Shown: positions 23,422-34,962 of the stretch, piece by piece
Layout of the letters: each line of letters opens with the position of its first letter
How positions within the stretch are numbered: the first letter of the stretch is position 1
Origin: Entomortierella parvispora
Lineage: Eukaryota > Mortierellomycota > Mortierellomycetes > Mortierellales > Mortierellaceae
Length of the DNA: 64,000 nucleotides
Assembly (NCBI GenBank): GCA_963573315.1
Contig: OY752142.1
Coordinates: 1,364,001-1,428,000, forward strand
Direction of reading: 5' to 3'
The notes under the pieces: generated by a model
What the model was told of the DNA's origin: nothing
Database searches by the model: none
Seen by the model: the letters and a program-made list of their open reading frames with translations, nothing else
Translations under genes and position numbers: made by a program

Positions 23422-23894
23422 TTTTAACTGGAAAAGAGTGATCGAGTGAAAGGGAAGACAAGAATGAGCAGAGTGTCTGAGGAGAAGGAAGGAAAGAGAC
23501 GAAAGCGAGGACGGGCACCAGAAGGCCCAAAGACTGAAGGAGCTGCAGCCCCGTCCCCGTCACCTCCGTCCTCGCGGCGCCCCTTACGTCCAGTACAGCA
23601 CGGGCAAAGGGATGGATGTGACGGACAAGATGACAAGGAGGACGAACAAAACGAGACGGCTCAGGACCGCGACAGTTTGCCACCAAAACAGAGCGCAGCA
23701 AACAGCCGTCCAGTCTTGCCTGCAAGCCTGCAGGGCGATGTCCTTCGTTGCCACCACCTTCTTTTCAACATGATGCATCCCATCAAGCCATCGTCTCCCC
23801 CTTCCTTCCTCCTTCTCCTCCTTCGCTTCCTTCGCTTCCTTCTCCTTTCCCCCATTGATCCTTTACTTCCGAGCAGGAGCCTCATTAGCTCAGA

Positions 23895-25346
23895 ATGAGA
23901 CTCCGAGCAACAATCTTGCGCAACCTGCTATTCTTCAGTAGGCTTTCATTAACGTTGCCACATTGACTTTTGAATGCTTCGGCCCGTCTCCTCAGGAATG
24001 GGCGCTGGAGTACGGACATACTAAACTGTGGATCGTTGTCCTATTCTGCTTCCACTAGAGCTTGCCCAGTCAGTGGAGAAGATTGGCAAGTCTTGCTTCC
24101 TCAAATTTACGCCCGACTATGTTTGTTTTGGCGCGATTCATAGTATTGGAGATAATGATCCAGCCAGCGGTGGTGGTGCAGTCCAGTGCTGGTCGTAAGA
24201 GCCTCCAGTCATTATTTTGTGATTTTTTACTCGTGGAATTCGTGTCTTCTGCTTGCTGACTCTCCCCTCCCTTGATACGTTGTGGACTGACTACTTTGCA
24301 GACGAGTTGCAAAGGTAGCTTGACGTGATTTTTTGATGTACAACTTGCGCTTATCAAAACGGATTTCTAACCTCTACATACTGTCTGACCTCTAGAGACA
24401 CCTCTTTCAGGACTACAGAGTAGAGTCAAATTGCGACAACGAGATCTATTTGGAGATGAAGGTCGAAGATATCCTTTTGGCAATGCGATCAAGCAGCAGC
24501 GCAACTGCAGTGACCATGCGGATGACAGGAAAGTCAGTGGACGCATACCTGTCTTTTGCCATCACAGTGGAGGTAGGAGGCAAATTAAAGCCGATGCCAT
24601 CAAAGATGGTTTTTACAGACTACTTACAGCTCTTTCAAATCTGCTGTTCTCTCAGGATCACATCGGAAACTCTCGGATAATAACACAAGATGTTCCAATT
24701 GTCAAGATCATGACCAGAGACGGCGCCATGAATACAACAGCATTTGATGAACCCATGGTACCGCCCCCAGAAGTTCATATCATGCTTCCACCCCTGGATC
24801 GCCTGCGTCACATCGCAGCAAGCTACAAGAATATCGCGGATTATTTAGTAATGTCATCCAACCTTTCGGGTGAAATGCTACTTTCGACAACAGATGGGAT
24901 TCGGTCGTTCAGTCATTATCAGCAGGGGTTAGACAGCCACGCGATCGATGCTCGTTACGGAGTCGCAGCAAAGGCTCAAATCGAAACTAGATTCTCAGGA
25001 CTGGTAAACCCACAACTCACATCTGTAGAAGAAAGATATGACGATGTCGACGGAGAGAGTCCTCATAACCAGCGACTTCGAGAGCGACCCGGAGATTTCG
25101 CGAGCGTCATGGTGAAGATCGTAGATCTGCAGAAGGTTCTGCAAAGCCACTACGTTAAGCCCCAGAGTGTGATCTGCAGTAAGCACTAGACGGCCCAGTT
25201 TTTGCTCTGGATAGGACGCGTACACTGACTGTTAATTTTTCCCTGTAGGCGTGATTCCGCATCACTCGCTCTTGTTCCTCGTTTACCTCGATAGTGCAGA
25301 GGAGGCAGCCCTGACTTATTTTATTCCAGAGCCGGGTGCTCAATAA
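23895..25346 (+). CDS. HUS1: Checkpoint clamp protein Hus1
   Basis: A subunit of the 9-1-1 (Rad9-Rad1-Hus1) DNA-damage clamp, a PCNA-like ring loaded at stalled forks and resected ends in the nucleus. Five exons: 23895-23937, 24059-24194, 24398-24572, 24656-25178 and 25249-25346, in frame, 324 codons. Exon 1 gives MRLRATI, the usual Hus1 start. Further matches are LAQSVEKIGKSCFLKFTPD, HLFQDYRVESNCDNEIYLEM, SRIITQDVPIVKIM, PPPEVHIMLPPLDRLRHIA, RFSGLVNPQL and a closing SLLFLVYLDSA...LTYFIP. The third acceptor (TAGAG|ACAC) is chosen by frame. The family call rests on these ordered motifs and is strong. Confidence 0.9.
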
Positions 25347-25520
25347 TACAATCCTGCCATATCTGTAGAAAAAATTGCACGTTATCTTGGCTTCATCGTA
25401 GTCAAGTTGCGTTAATATATATATTTCTTCCATTCCATTCAAACTGTTCTTTCCTGTTTCTTGAAAAAGAGGGATATCATTTTATAACCTATGTACAATT
25501 ATGGCTCAAAGAACAATAAT

Positions 25521-26775
25521 CTAGATACCCTTGCCTCCAGTGACCTCCAGGGTATGTCCAGTGATGTATGAAGCAAAGGGACTGCACAGCAACAAGATGG
25601 AGCCAGCAGCTTCCTCGACTTGGCCGGCGCGCTTCAAAGGGGTATCAGCAAACACAACGGCTGGGGGAGGGGCCTCCTTCTTGGCACCCATAGGGATACC
25701 CAAAGCAATCTTCTGTCCATCGACAACCATGGTCTCGCCGTTCTCCTTGGCGCGAGTCAAACGGGTATCAACATAACCAAAGGCAACAGTGTTGCAACGG
25801 ACACCCAAGGGACCCCACTCTTTAGCAACAGTCTTGGTCAATCCAATAATACCAGCCTTAGCAGTGGCGTAGTTGGCTTGGCCAACGTTTCCGTGAAGAC
25901 CAGAGGTAGAGGAGACCTATTGTTTCATCATAAGACCGAAGATGTCATTTTTTGAGTCATTTTGTGAACGAAAAAGTCCAAAACGCATTGTACAGCCTCG
26001 TTCACTTACGTTGACAATGGAGCGGGGTTCACCATCCTTGACGCGCATGTACTTTGCGGCGGCACGGATGATACGGAAGGGCGCTGCGTTATGGACCTCG
26101 AGCATGAGCTGGAACTGCTTGTCAGTAGTCTTGTGGAGCATGCCATCGAAGGTGAATCCGGCGTTGTTGACAATAATGTTGATCTTGCCGAAAGCCCTGT
26201 GTGCACAGTTCCACAAACAAATTGTTAGTTTCTGGCTGGATATTTCTTTCACTTCATGGGAGCCAACAAAAAAAGTATCTTACTTGACTGTCTCTTCGAT
26301 CAAGCGCTCGGGGAAGGTGAGATCGGTCACATCACCAGCGACAGCAATGGCTTTACCACCAGCTTGGATGATCTGGTTGGCAATGTCCTTGCCCTTGACT
26401 GTAAGGTCGTAGAGACGTTATGGTATTAGTTACCCTGATCTAATCAAGGAGAAGGGTCAAAGGGGGTTGGTTGTTCTTCCTACCCTCATCAAGATCACTG
26501 ACGACGACGGAGGCTCCCTCCTTGGCAAAGAGAAGGGCAGTGGCGCCACCGATACCCTGGCTATCAGTGATCCAGAGACAACGATGAGATTAGTTCCCGT
26601 TCATTTCTGGCAGCCTTCCAGAGGATGTTGCAAATAAAACACACACAAAAAAAGGAGCTTACCCAGCTCCGGTGACGATGGCGACTTGGCCACCAAGGAG
26701 ACCAGCAGGGTGAGAGGCGCTGCTGGAGAGGTGGTTCATGATGACGGAAACGCGGTTGGCGGCAATGGCGGACAT
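25521..26775 (-). CDS. Short-chain dehydrogenase/reductase, FabG-like
   Basis: An NAD(P)-dependent oxidoreductase of the classical SDR family. Five exons: 26775-26663, 26560-26484, 26398-26284, 26196-26010 and 25916-25521, in frame, 295 codons. The Rossmann motif TGAGQGIGGATALLFA spans the first intron. Other features are the acidic SDLDE after strand 2 (suggesting NAD preference), GDVTD, NNAGFT, the catalytic Ser in SSTSGLHG, and YATAK with the catalytic Tyr and Lys. The C-terminus has the FabG-type SYITGHTLEVTGG. An insert rich in Lys, Ala and Pro sits between residues 245 and 260. A 35-residue leader could be a weak mitochondrial signal. 3-oxoacyl reductase activity is plausible but unproven. 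Confidence 0.88.
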
Positions 26776-27265
26776 GATTGAGTTGATTACGAACGTGAAT
26801 GTGAATGTGGAGAGATGAGACTAAGAGAAGAAAGGGGGTCAGTTGCGACCTTTTAAGCCGTTGCGGAACAGTGTCGCCATCCGGACACAAGTTCGGCGTC
26901 GCCACCAGTCGCTCGCCACCCCGCAGAGGCGCCGGGGTGCGGGGGAGAATGATGAACCTTCCGCCGAGTCCCTTCCCCTGGCTTCTCCCCACATGTCAAT
27001 TCTGCGTTCCTCGATCCCCGTCTCTCTCCCGCGTCCACTGGATGACAAGCCCGACGAATAACATGATTTCTTCGGCTTCTGCTCTTTTTTTGCGGCCGCG
27101 ATCTCGATCCGCCCTCACTCCACCGCCTCGCTCCACTCCTCCATCTCTCTCCACACCAACTCTCTCTCATTTACAGGCACACACTGCTATCTGCATGCAT
27201 GGTTGAACACTCGGTCGTGCATTTTTTTTCAGACTCTTTATTGTCCTCTATTTTACACGGAACAT

Positions 27266-28326
27266 CTATGCCACGCTGGCATCGCGTTCATTCAGAAGCT
27301 CCTGGATGTGCTTAGTGACAAAGTACCGGCTCATGGTCTCCTTGGACAAGAACTTTGCGCCTTGAATGTCCTTGACACACAATTCTGCGCCGCACCAGCA
27401 AGGGAAGGGCTGATCCATCTCCCACTCGCTTGAAGGGTAAAAGAAGGTCATGTTGTCTCCTGTAGAAAGAGATGGAGATGCCAGTGCATTGACAGCGGGT
27501 TTAGTAACAAGTTCAAGTTGACGACGACTGACAGGCAAAAGCCAAAAGACCTCACTGTTACCTTCTTGGAGATCGTGCACGGCAACCACGGTCATGGTGT
27601 CAGTGTCGAGTGAGACCGAGGGGTTGCAGGAGTGGTTCATGAACACCACTACAAGAAGCAAGTAGAAAGGATCGTATTAACTCTCCAGCTCCTTTACAGC
27701 TTCAATGTGCTGGACATGTTGAAAGGTCAGCGCCCTCTGGCTCCCATCGATCCAATAAAGTAAACATCGACGCAAAGATTCACTTGCGATCTACCACTTG
27801 ATGGCATCAGAAGGACGAGAAGATCGAAGCGCCAAGCGATTAAATGTGACATCTTTTCAGGTCAAGGTGTTGCAGGGTCGCACAACCATTAAGTGCCTTT
27901 CCATGTTTGTCCGATCCGACAGTTAAAGGCACAAGCTCGTGCCTGAACAAATTCCTGATCTGATAATTGTCCTTGTCTTATTACTCTTTCCCCCCTGTCT
28001 CCTGTCCCCCCACCCTCCTTCCACCCTCTTCCCATCTGAGGCACGCATGTTGTTTGATCAAGAGTAAGGCACTTACGATCCGAGTTCAGCTCGATATGAT
28101 CCTCCTTGCCAGTCTGAACACTGGTATAACGCTTTGGTCCTGGAGTGATGCCCTCGACCTTGGCAATGATCTCTCCCTTGGCGTAGGGCTTGCATGTCAC
28201 CAATTTGGAGTTGTAATCGCCCTCGGCATAGACGACCTCGAATTGTCCTGGGTGGGTGGGCTTGTAGGCTTGCTTGATCGCAGCTGCATCTGTGATCTTT
28301 TCGACTTTGGTGTAGGTGACAGGCAT
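27266..28326 (-). CDS. Compact SET-domain protein
   Basis: Three exons: 28326-28077, 27648-27562 and 27459-27266, in frame, 176 codons. SET domains are usually lysine methyltransferases using S-adenosylmethionine. Visible are an N-terminal strand region (FEVVYAEGDYNSKLVTCKPYAKGEIIAKVEG), the cofactor and pseudo-knot motif VFMNHSCNPSV, GDNMTFFYPSSEWEMDQPF in place of the usual ELTFDY, and a CWCG post-SET-like turn. The protein is far shorter than histone methyltransferases and has almost no insert between the two halves, so it may be a minimal or divergent enzyme. It lies 490 bases downstream of the SDR gene on the same strand. Substrate unknown. Confidence 0.8.
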
Positions 28327-28977
28327 CTTGCGTAATGTGCTGGTATGTATGAAGGTGAGTAGTTGTCGATTAGGTCGATGAATAGATGGCGTCGTCGGCT
28401 TTAGAGCAGAGAGGAAACTTGTGAGAGGGGTGGGAGTGAGAAAGAGGGAGAAGGATAGAGAAGAATAAAAGAGAAAGAGAAGGAAGGAAGAAAAGAATGA
28501 GCCTCAGCGTGACATCGCTTTAAGGTCGATTGGGTTTCCTCGTGGGAGTGAACATCGGAAAGGGCTCGGCAGCTTCGTCACACTGCAGAGCTTCACTGTA
28601 GTCAGCTTGCATGGACGTCTTTTGATGCGTGCAGCAATCGAATTGTTTGTTCCGAAGGCAGAGGAATCAATTCAATCGGTGGTCTACCGTCGCTATTGAA
28701 TACTCGTCCCGTCATTTTACGTTTGGATATTTTAGGCGGGCAAATCAGAAGAGTGGCTCCACTGACCGCAAGCCCCGACAGAGGGACTCGCCACTGAAGT
28801 CCCACACTACTACAGTACCCCGCCAAACTGTGTATCTTGAATAAGTGATTTATTGTACAATTCATGGGATGAACGGCATATGAATAATGAAGTGAGTTGG
28901 CAGGAGTGATGTATGGGTGATACTTCTGCGTATGCAAAAGAGACAAAATAGATGTGGTAACAGGATCAGAGGGCACC
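28327..28977. other. Intergenic spacer, no gene seen
   Basis: Between the SET gene start and the NOP53 stop. A GA-rich stretch (about 28425-28500) probably belongs to the SET gene promoter. Only short unconvincing frames are present. Confidence 0.5.
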
Positions 28978-30626
28978 CTAGGCGTGGTTGGGGTTGTCGA
29001 ATCGCTTGTAAGAATGCTTCTCGTAGGTCTTGAGTCTGTATCTGCGACGCTTTCTGAGAACAGGACAGCGCAAGGAGTATGGGAGAAACGCGGACGGTTA
29101 GCGAACAATCAGTGGGAAGCACATTAGTCATAATTGAATAAAGGAGTTCAAAGCAAGAAAGACGTACGCGACAGGAACTCTAGGCTCGATCAGGTTACGC
29201 TCGACAAAGCTCTGGAAGCGGTCCTTCATCAAGCTTCCCTCGGGCTTCAATTGCCGCAATGACTCTGCAAGCTCATCCTGAAGTTGGACGTGTATCCTCT
29301 CCTTGGGGATACTATTAATTTGCAAAATGAGATCGCTGTTAGTAAGATGTATCAAAGGTGATGGCAGCAATTACAAGGGCAGGTCTTCATCTTACTTGAA
29401 CCGTCCAACACGTTTCATGCCAGCCTTCTCCTTTTCCTCCTTCTTCCTCTCATTCTCAAGTCGCTTCTTCTCGGTTTCTTCTTCCTCCTGCTCGACCGTC
29501 TTCATGATTTCGTTAACCCTGTTGGTTTGCTTGATCAACTCCTTGTTCCTCTTGATCTCCGCTTCCTTCTTTGCTGTCTCTGCGGCTCGGGCAAGGCGGT
29601 TTCGCTCGGCAATCGACTTTTTGCCCTTCTTCTTCTTGGGCTTTCCCTCCTCGCCGGCAACAGCCTCATCTTCATCCTCTTCCTCAGATTCTTCATCAGA
29701 ATCTTCCAAAAGACCTCCTGTCTGGTCATCAAAGGAGACCATGCTATCCAACTCTTTGGGATAAGCCAACTTTGCATCAACCTTTTGCTGGTCAGCCAGG
29801 ATTCTCAGTTCCTCATTGTGAGCGATGCGCAAGAGTCCCTGATGGTCTTGCATTGTGGGGTTGTAGGAAGCACCTGGGTGGGATTCCTTGACAGCTGGAA
29901 TAACGACCTTCTGCTTCAACTTGAATGACTTGGGAGCCTTGGCAGGCACCTGGGTCACAATTTCGGAAACAAAGTCGTCTTCAGCCACATTTGACTCCTC
30001 AATCTTCTCCTCGTCGTCGGCAGCGCCCCAGATATCAAACTTTCCTGCAGCTTTGACGGCATCGGTCAAGCCAGAGCCTTCAATTGACCTGTCCACGGGA
30101 GCAAACAGCGATTTTGAGGTCTTTCGCTTGATCATGTCCAACAATTTCGCCTTTTCCGACTTTGAGATCTTTGCAGTCGCCTTGGCGCCAGGGGCATCGG
30201 AAGCAACGGTAGTAGAGGCCTTTTTGCGGCCAGAGACAGCTGGGATCTTGCTGCGTTCGGACAAGATCTCATCCATCTTGAGGGGGCGGTTCTTGCGAAG
30301 CTCCTTGATCACTTTGCCATCGCCCTTGGTATCCATGGTGAAGAGCGTATCATTGGACTGGAGATGGACTTTGCCACTGTTGGGATTAAAAGGAGCAAGA
30401 AGACGTTAGATATCAAGGCATCATTATTAGGCCGTCCAATTTCTATTCCAGCAGAGGAAGCCATCTATCTGTACCCTGTGGTGCGTTCTTCGGCTCTGAG
30501 CTCGGACAAGTTCTCTTCGATATCGGCAATATCGACATTTTTGCGCCAAGCCTTCTTTCCTTTGCGAGAGGTCTTTCGGTTGAGACCGTTGCCTGTAGGA
30601 GCAGGCTTCTCTGTGACGGTTGACAT
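28978..30626 (-). CDS. NOP53: Ribosome biogenesis protein Nop53
   Basis: A nucleolar factor that recruits the exosome helicase Mtr4 to pre-60S particles for 5.8S rRNA 3' trimming. Four exons: 30626-30475, 30376-29396, 29311-29168 and 29053-28978, in frame, 450 codons. The N-terminus carries the family signature [20 protein letters not shown]. The middle has acidic and Lys-rich coiled-coil stretches. The C-terminus has [30 protein letters not shown] and [19 protein letters not shown], as expected for Nop53/GLTSCR2. The gene is divergent from TEF3. High confidence from three ordered signatures. Confidence 0.9.
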
Positions 30627-31242
30627 TGCGAAGGGAATGACAATGAGGGGAGGGATGAGGATATCTGAGATGGGGTGGGCTTGACGTTGAAGGGCGACGA
30701 GAGATAGAGACGGGTTGTTCTCAGATGGAGGCGAAGGGAGGAAGGAATGAACTGAAGGAATGAACAAACAAAGGGTCTGCGGTGTCCTCACATGCTCCCA
30801 TCCGACTTTACTCCTCTCCACTCCACTGTGCTCCTCCCCTGGACGCACGCCCAAGAAAAAAAGAAAAAAAAAAAAACAAGTCCGTCGAGGCGGTGGCTTG
30901 TGCGGAGGTAAACAAAACATTTTTTTCTTTTTTTCGTGACTGCCCTCCGCTATCGCCGCTCCCCTCTCGGTGCCTGTGCCTTGTCCCATTGGGCCTCAAA
31001 GTCTGCCCGCCGCCTGCGTTTACTTTTTTGTTCCTTCTCTCCTCCATTCTTCATCCTCCCCTCCCGCCTGCATCTCGACCCCCCTCCCCTTATCCTCCTC
31101 CCTTTCCCCTCTTCTTTCTTTGGCATCCTCAGCTCCCTTCCTCCGCCTGTTGTCACAAGAAGAAGACTCTCTCCCTCTCGTTTTTGTTCTCCCCCATAGG
31201 AACACCTCCCCGCTCATTTCTCTCCCTCCCTCATAACTCAAT
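30627..31242. promoter_or_regulatory. Divergent promoter region NOP53 / TEF3
   Basis: 616 bases separate the start codons. The TEF3 side is strongly CT-rich up to the ATG, typical of highly expressed fungal genes. A20-like and T-rich tracts occur near 30855-30930. No clear TATA box is visible. Confidence 0.5.
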
Positions 31243-34200
31243 ATGCCTTCCGTCGAGATGCCCGTCGGCACCGCAAGCACCGAGATGAACGAGCTCACAG
31301 AGATGCTCGGCCAGCTCTACACTGCTTCCACATCTGAAGAATGCGACGCCATTGCCCGTAGCATGGCTGCCAAGGTCCAAAAGGAAGGTCTCATCTCCTT
31401 GAAGACCAACAACATCCTCGTCAACCTCGAGACCGAGTGCAAGAACAAGAAGTCTGGCCTTGCCCGCGAGGGTGCCTTGATTGGACTCTGTGCCTTGGCC
31501 GATGTCCTCGGCCGTCCCTCAGAGCCTTTCTTGACGCCTATGTTGCCCTTGATCATGGATCTTTACGCTGACAAGGGCCCTGTTGTCCAGGATGCTGCAT
31601 CAAGAGCCGCCATGGCCATCATGGCCAACTTGCCCTCGCAATCGGCCCCTGTTGTTTTGCCTATTCTTTTCCAGAGCATTGGAGGACCTGGAAAGAAGTG
31701 GCAGACCAAGGTCGGAGCTTTGCAGCTCTTGGCCGATCTTTCAAACGCTTCGCCTATCCAAGTCGGTGTTGCCCTGCCCGAGATCATTCCTGTTGTCAAG
31801 GATTGTCTCTCTGACACCAAGAAGGAGGTAAGAATCTCATTCAAGATAACGATTTTCAAGATCAAGGGGGCAGAGAGAGAGAGAAAGAGAGAGTTGTGTG
31901 GTATTTCTGGTTTATCTTGGACAAGCGCATGTTTGCTTCTCTGGTGTTCGTCGACCCATGTGAAGAGATCAGCGTTGTGATTGGTGACAACCACCGCAAC
32001 GCTCCTTTATTTTTTTTGTCCACCCGTTTGTGCCTGGATGACGATGAGCTGCGGCTGTGCCCGTCTTCCCCCCCTCAGTGCGTTTGACCATGGCCCGCTG
32101 ATAAGGTGCATTTGTGTCCAATCCTCCGGCCCTGAGGTCTTTTGTTTGAGCTCAAGAAGTAAACTGCAGCACCCACCGCCCCAGCTTCGGATTTTTTTTC
32201 CCCTTCTCTTTCGAGCCACGGGCTACAAAAAGATTTCCAAGCAAAAAAAAAAAAAAGACAGGCGGGTTTCGGGCTGACTTTGATTCTTAATTTTTTTTCT
32301 TTTGTCATTTGCGATAAGGGCGCACGGAGAGGGAAGAATAGAAGGAAGGAGGGAAGGGAGAAGAAGCTGGCGAAACAAACAAACTGCTAACCACGGCTTT
32401 TCGTCAATCCAACAGGTCTCGGAGCAGGCTACCAAGACCATGCTCAAGGTCTGCAACGTTGGTGGTAACCCCGATATTGCTCGCCACCTCAAGGACCTCT
32501 GCGAATGCATGGCCCACCCTGACAAGGTCCCCGCTGTCATGGAGAAGCTCTCTGCCACCACTTTCGTCGCTGACATGAACGGCCCCGCCCTTGCTATTAT
32601 GGTCCCTCTCCTGGTCCGTGCCTTGAACGAGCGTTCAGCCCATATCCAGCGCCAGACCACCATCATTGTCGACAACCTGTGCAAACTTGTCAAGGATCCC
32701 GCTGAGGCTGGTCAGTTCTTGCCCGAGCTTTTGCCCGGTCTTGAGCGTATCATTGACATTGCTGCCGTTCCCGAGATCCGTGCCCTTGCTACCGCCGCCA
32801 GGAACACCCTTATCAAGGCTGGAGGTGCTACTAAGGCCGACCCTGCTGCCCAGACCGACTCGATCGTTCCCTCCGAGGCTGAAGCTTGCACCGTTGTGAA
32901 CAAGGCCGTTGGCAAGTTTGGATTCTTCCCCACCTTCTTTGACGTTGTCAAGACCCACGTCGCTGCCTTGACTGTTGTTCTGATCAAGGAAGAGAACTTG
33001 TCGCCCCGTGAATGGATCTCCATTCTGACCCCTTACCTTGCCGCCTTCATGCCTCCAGCCGATGCCTCTGCCGTTATTAACACTGTCGTGGAGCACTACG
33101 TTGAGTTGGACAGGAAGTTGCATGGTTCCAAGTATGTTGAGGAGACCGAGGAAGGCGAGGAGCTTTGCAACATTGACTTCTCACTTGCCTATGGTGGTAT
33201 GATGTTGTTGAACCACACCAAGCTCAAGCTCCACCGTGGTCATCGTTATGGTCTCTGTGGTCCTAACGGTGCTGGAAAGTCGACTCTCATGAGAGCTATT
33301 TCTCTCGGAAAGTTGGACGGCTTCCCCTCGTCCGATGTTCTCCGAACTGTCTTCGTTGAGCACTCGCTCCAGGGTGACCAGGGAGAGATGGCTATTGTTG
33401 ACTTCGTAGCATCGGATGCTAAGCTTGCCGACACCCCCCGCGCCGACGTTGTGAATGCTTTGTTGACTGTCGGATTTAACGAGGAGATGCAAAAGAACAC
33501 CGTGTCATCTCTGTCTGGAGGATGGAAGATGAAGCTCGAATTGGCCCGCGCCATGTTGATGAACGCCGATATTCTCTTGCTGGACGAACCCACTAACCAT
33601 TTGGATGTTGCAAACATCAAATGGTTGGAGGATTACCTCAACAGCCAGACCAACGTCACGTCCATCATCGTTTCTCACGACTCTGGATTCCTCGACAATG
33701 TCTGCACAAACATTCTGCACTACGAGCGCAAGAAGCTGAAGATGTACAAGGGCAACTTGTCTGAATTTGTTAAGGTCAAGCCCGAGGCAAAGTCTTACTA
33801 CACCTTGGCAGCCACTACCGTCAAGTTCGAGTTCCCTAAGCCCTCGTTTTTGGTCGGAGTCAAGTCTAACACCAAGGCCATTATGAAGATGTCTGGATGC
33901 ACATTCACCTACCCCGGTGCCTCCAAGCCCTCGATGAAGAATGTTTCAGTCCAGCTCTCGCTCTCGTCCCGTGTTGGTGTCATTGGACCCAACGGTGCTG
34001 GAAAGTCAACCATGATCAAGTTGTTGACTGGCGAAACCTATCCTCAGGAGGGCACTGTCTGGAGACATCCCAACCTTCGTATCGGTTATGTTGCCCAGCA
34101 CGCTTTCCACCATTTGGAGCAGCATTTGGAGAAGACCCCCAACGCTTATATTCAGTGGCGTTACCAGGGTGGTGCCGATCGCGAGGTTCTTGAGAAGCCC

Positions 34201-34962
34201 ACTGCTGTTATGACCCCTGAGGAGTTGGTTCAGATGGATACCTGGGTCATTGGAGGCGATGGCAGCAAGCGTCAAGTCGAGATGATTATGGGTCGTCAAA
34301 AGCTCAAGAAGTCGTACCAGTATGAGATCAAGTGGAAGAACCACGTCCACAAGTTCAACTCTTGGTTGCCCCGCGAGAGGTTGCTCGAGCTTGGATTTGA
34401 CAAGCTCATCCGTCAATTCGACGACCGTGAAGCCTCGCGTGAGGGTCTTGGATATCGCGATTTGTCGCCAGCCTCGATCCGCAAGCATCTGGAGGATGTT
34501 GGTCTTGATGGAGATATTGCCGATCACAACATGATCAGTGGCTTGTCTGGAGGACAGAAGGTCAAGGTTGTTATTGCTGCCGCCATGTGGAACAACCCTC
34601 ATATGTTGGTTCTGGACGAACCTACCAATTACTTGGATCGCGAGTCCCTTGGAGGTTTGGCTGTTGCCATCCGTAACTGGGGTGGTGCCGTCATCATGAT
34701 TTCTCACAACACCGAGTTCTTGTCGGCACTTTGCCCCGAGACCTGGTCCGTGGTTGCGGGTGAGCTCACGATTAACGGAAAGACAGCCGTCGCAGAGTCC
34801 AACTTTGAGGATGCGGATAAGCCCATTGTGGTTGTGAACAAGAAGAAGAAGAAGTCGAGAAACGATATCAAGGCCCAGGAGGTCCGTCGCCGTCTCCGCC
34901 ACTTGGAGTGGCTTGCCAGTGACAAGGGCACCCCCCACCCCCCAGATACCGATTCCGACTAA
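31243..34962 (+). CDS. TEF3: Translation elongation factor 3 (eEF3)
   Basis: Fungal ABC-type ATPase that binds the ribosome and promotes release of E-site tRNA. Two exons, 31243-31827 and 32416-34962, give 1043 codons, matching the usual 1044. The order is an N-terminal HEAT repeat region (about residues 1-320), a four-helix region, ABC domain 1 with GPNGAGKS near residue 477, LSGGWKMKLELARA and LLLDEPTNHLD, then ABC domain 2 with GPNGAGKS near residue 719. A chromodomain-like insert follows (YEIKWKNHVHKFNSWLPRE), then LSGGQKVKVVIAAAM and LVLDEPTNYLD. The C-terminus is Lys-rich then acidic. The single intron is 588 bases, far longer than most introns in this window. Codon choice is biased to C/G endings, fitting high expression. 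Confidence 0.97.

Noticed and set aside
29303-29928. Ser/Phe-rich plus-strand frames opposite NOP53
   Set aside because: Antisense to the Lys/Glu-rich NOP53 coding sequence, which gives Phe/Ser/Leu-rich shadows.
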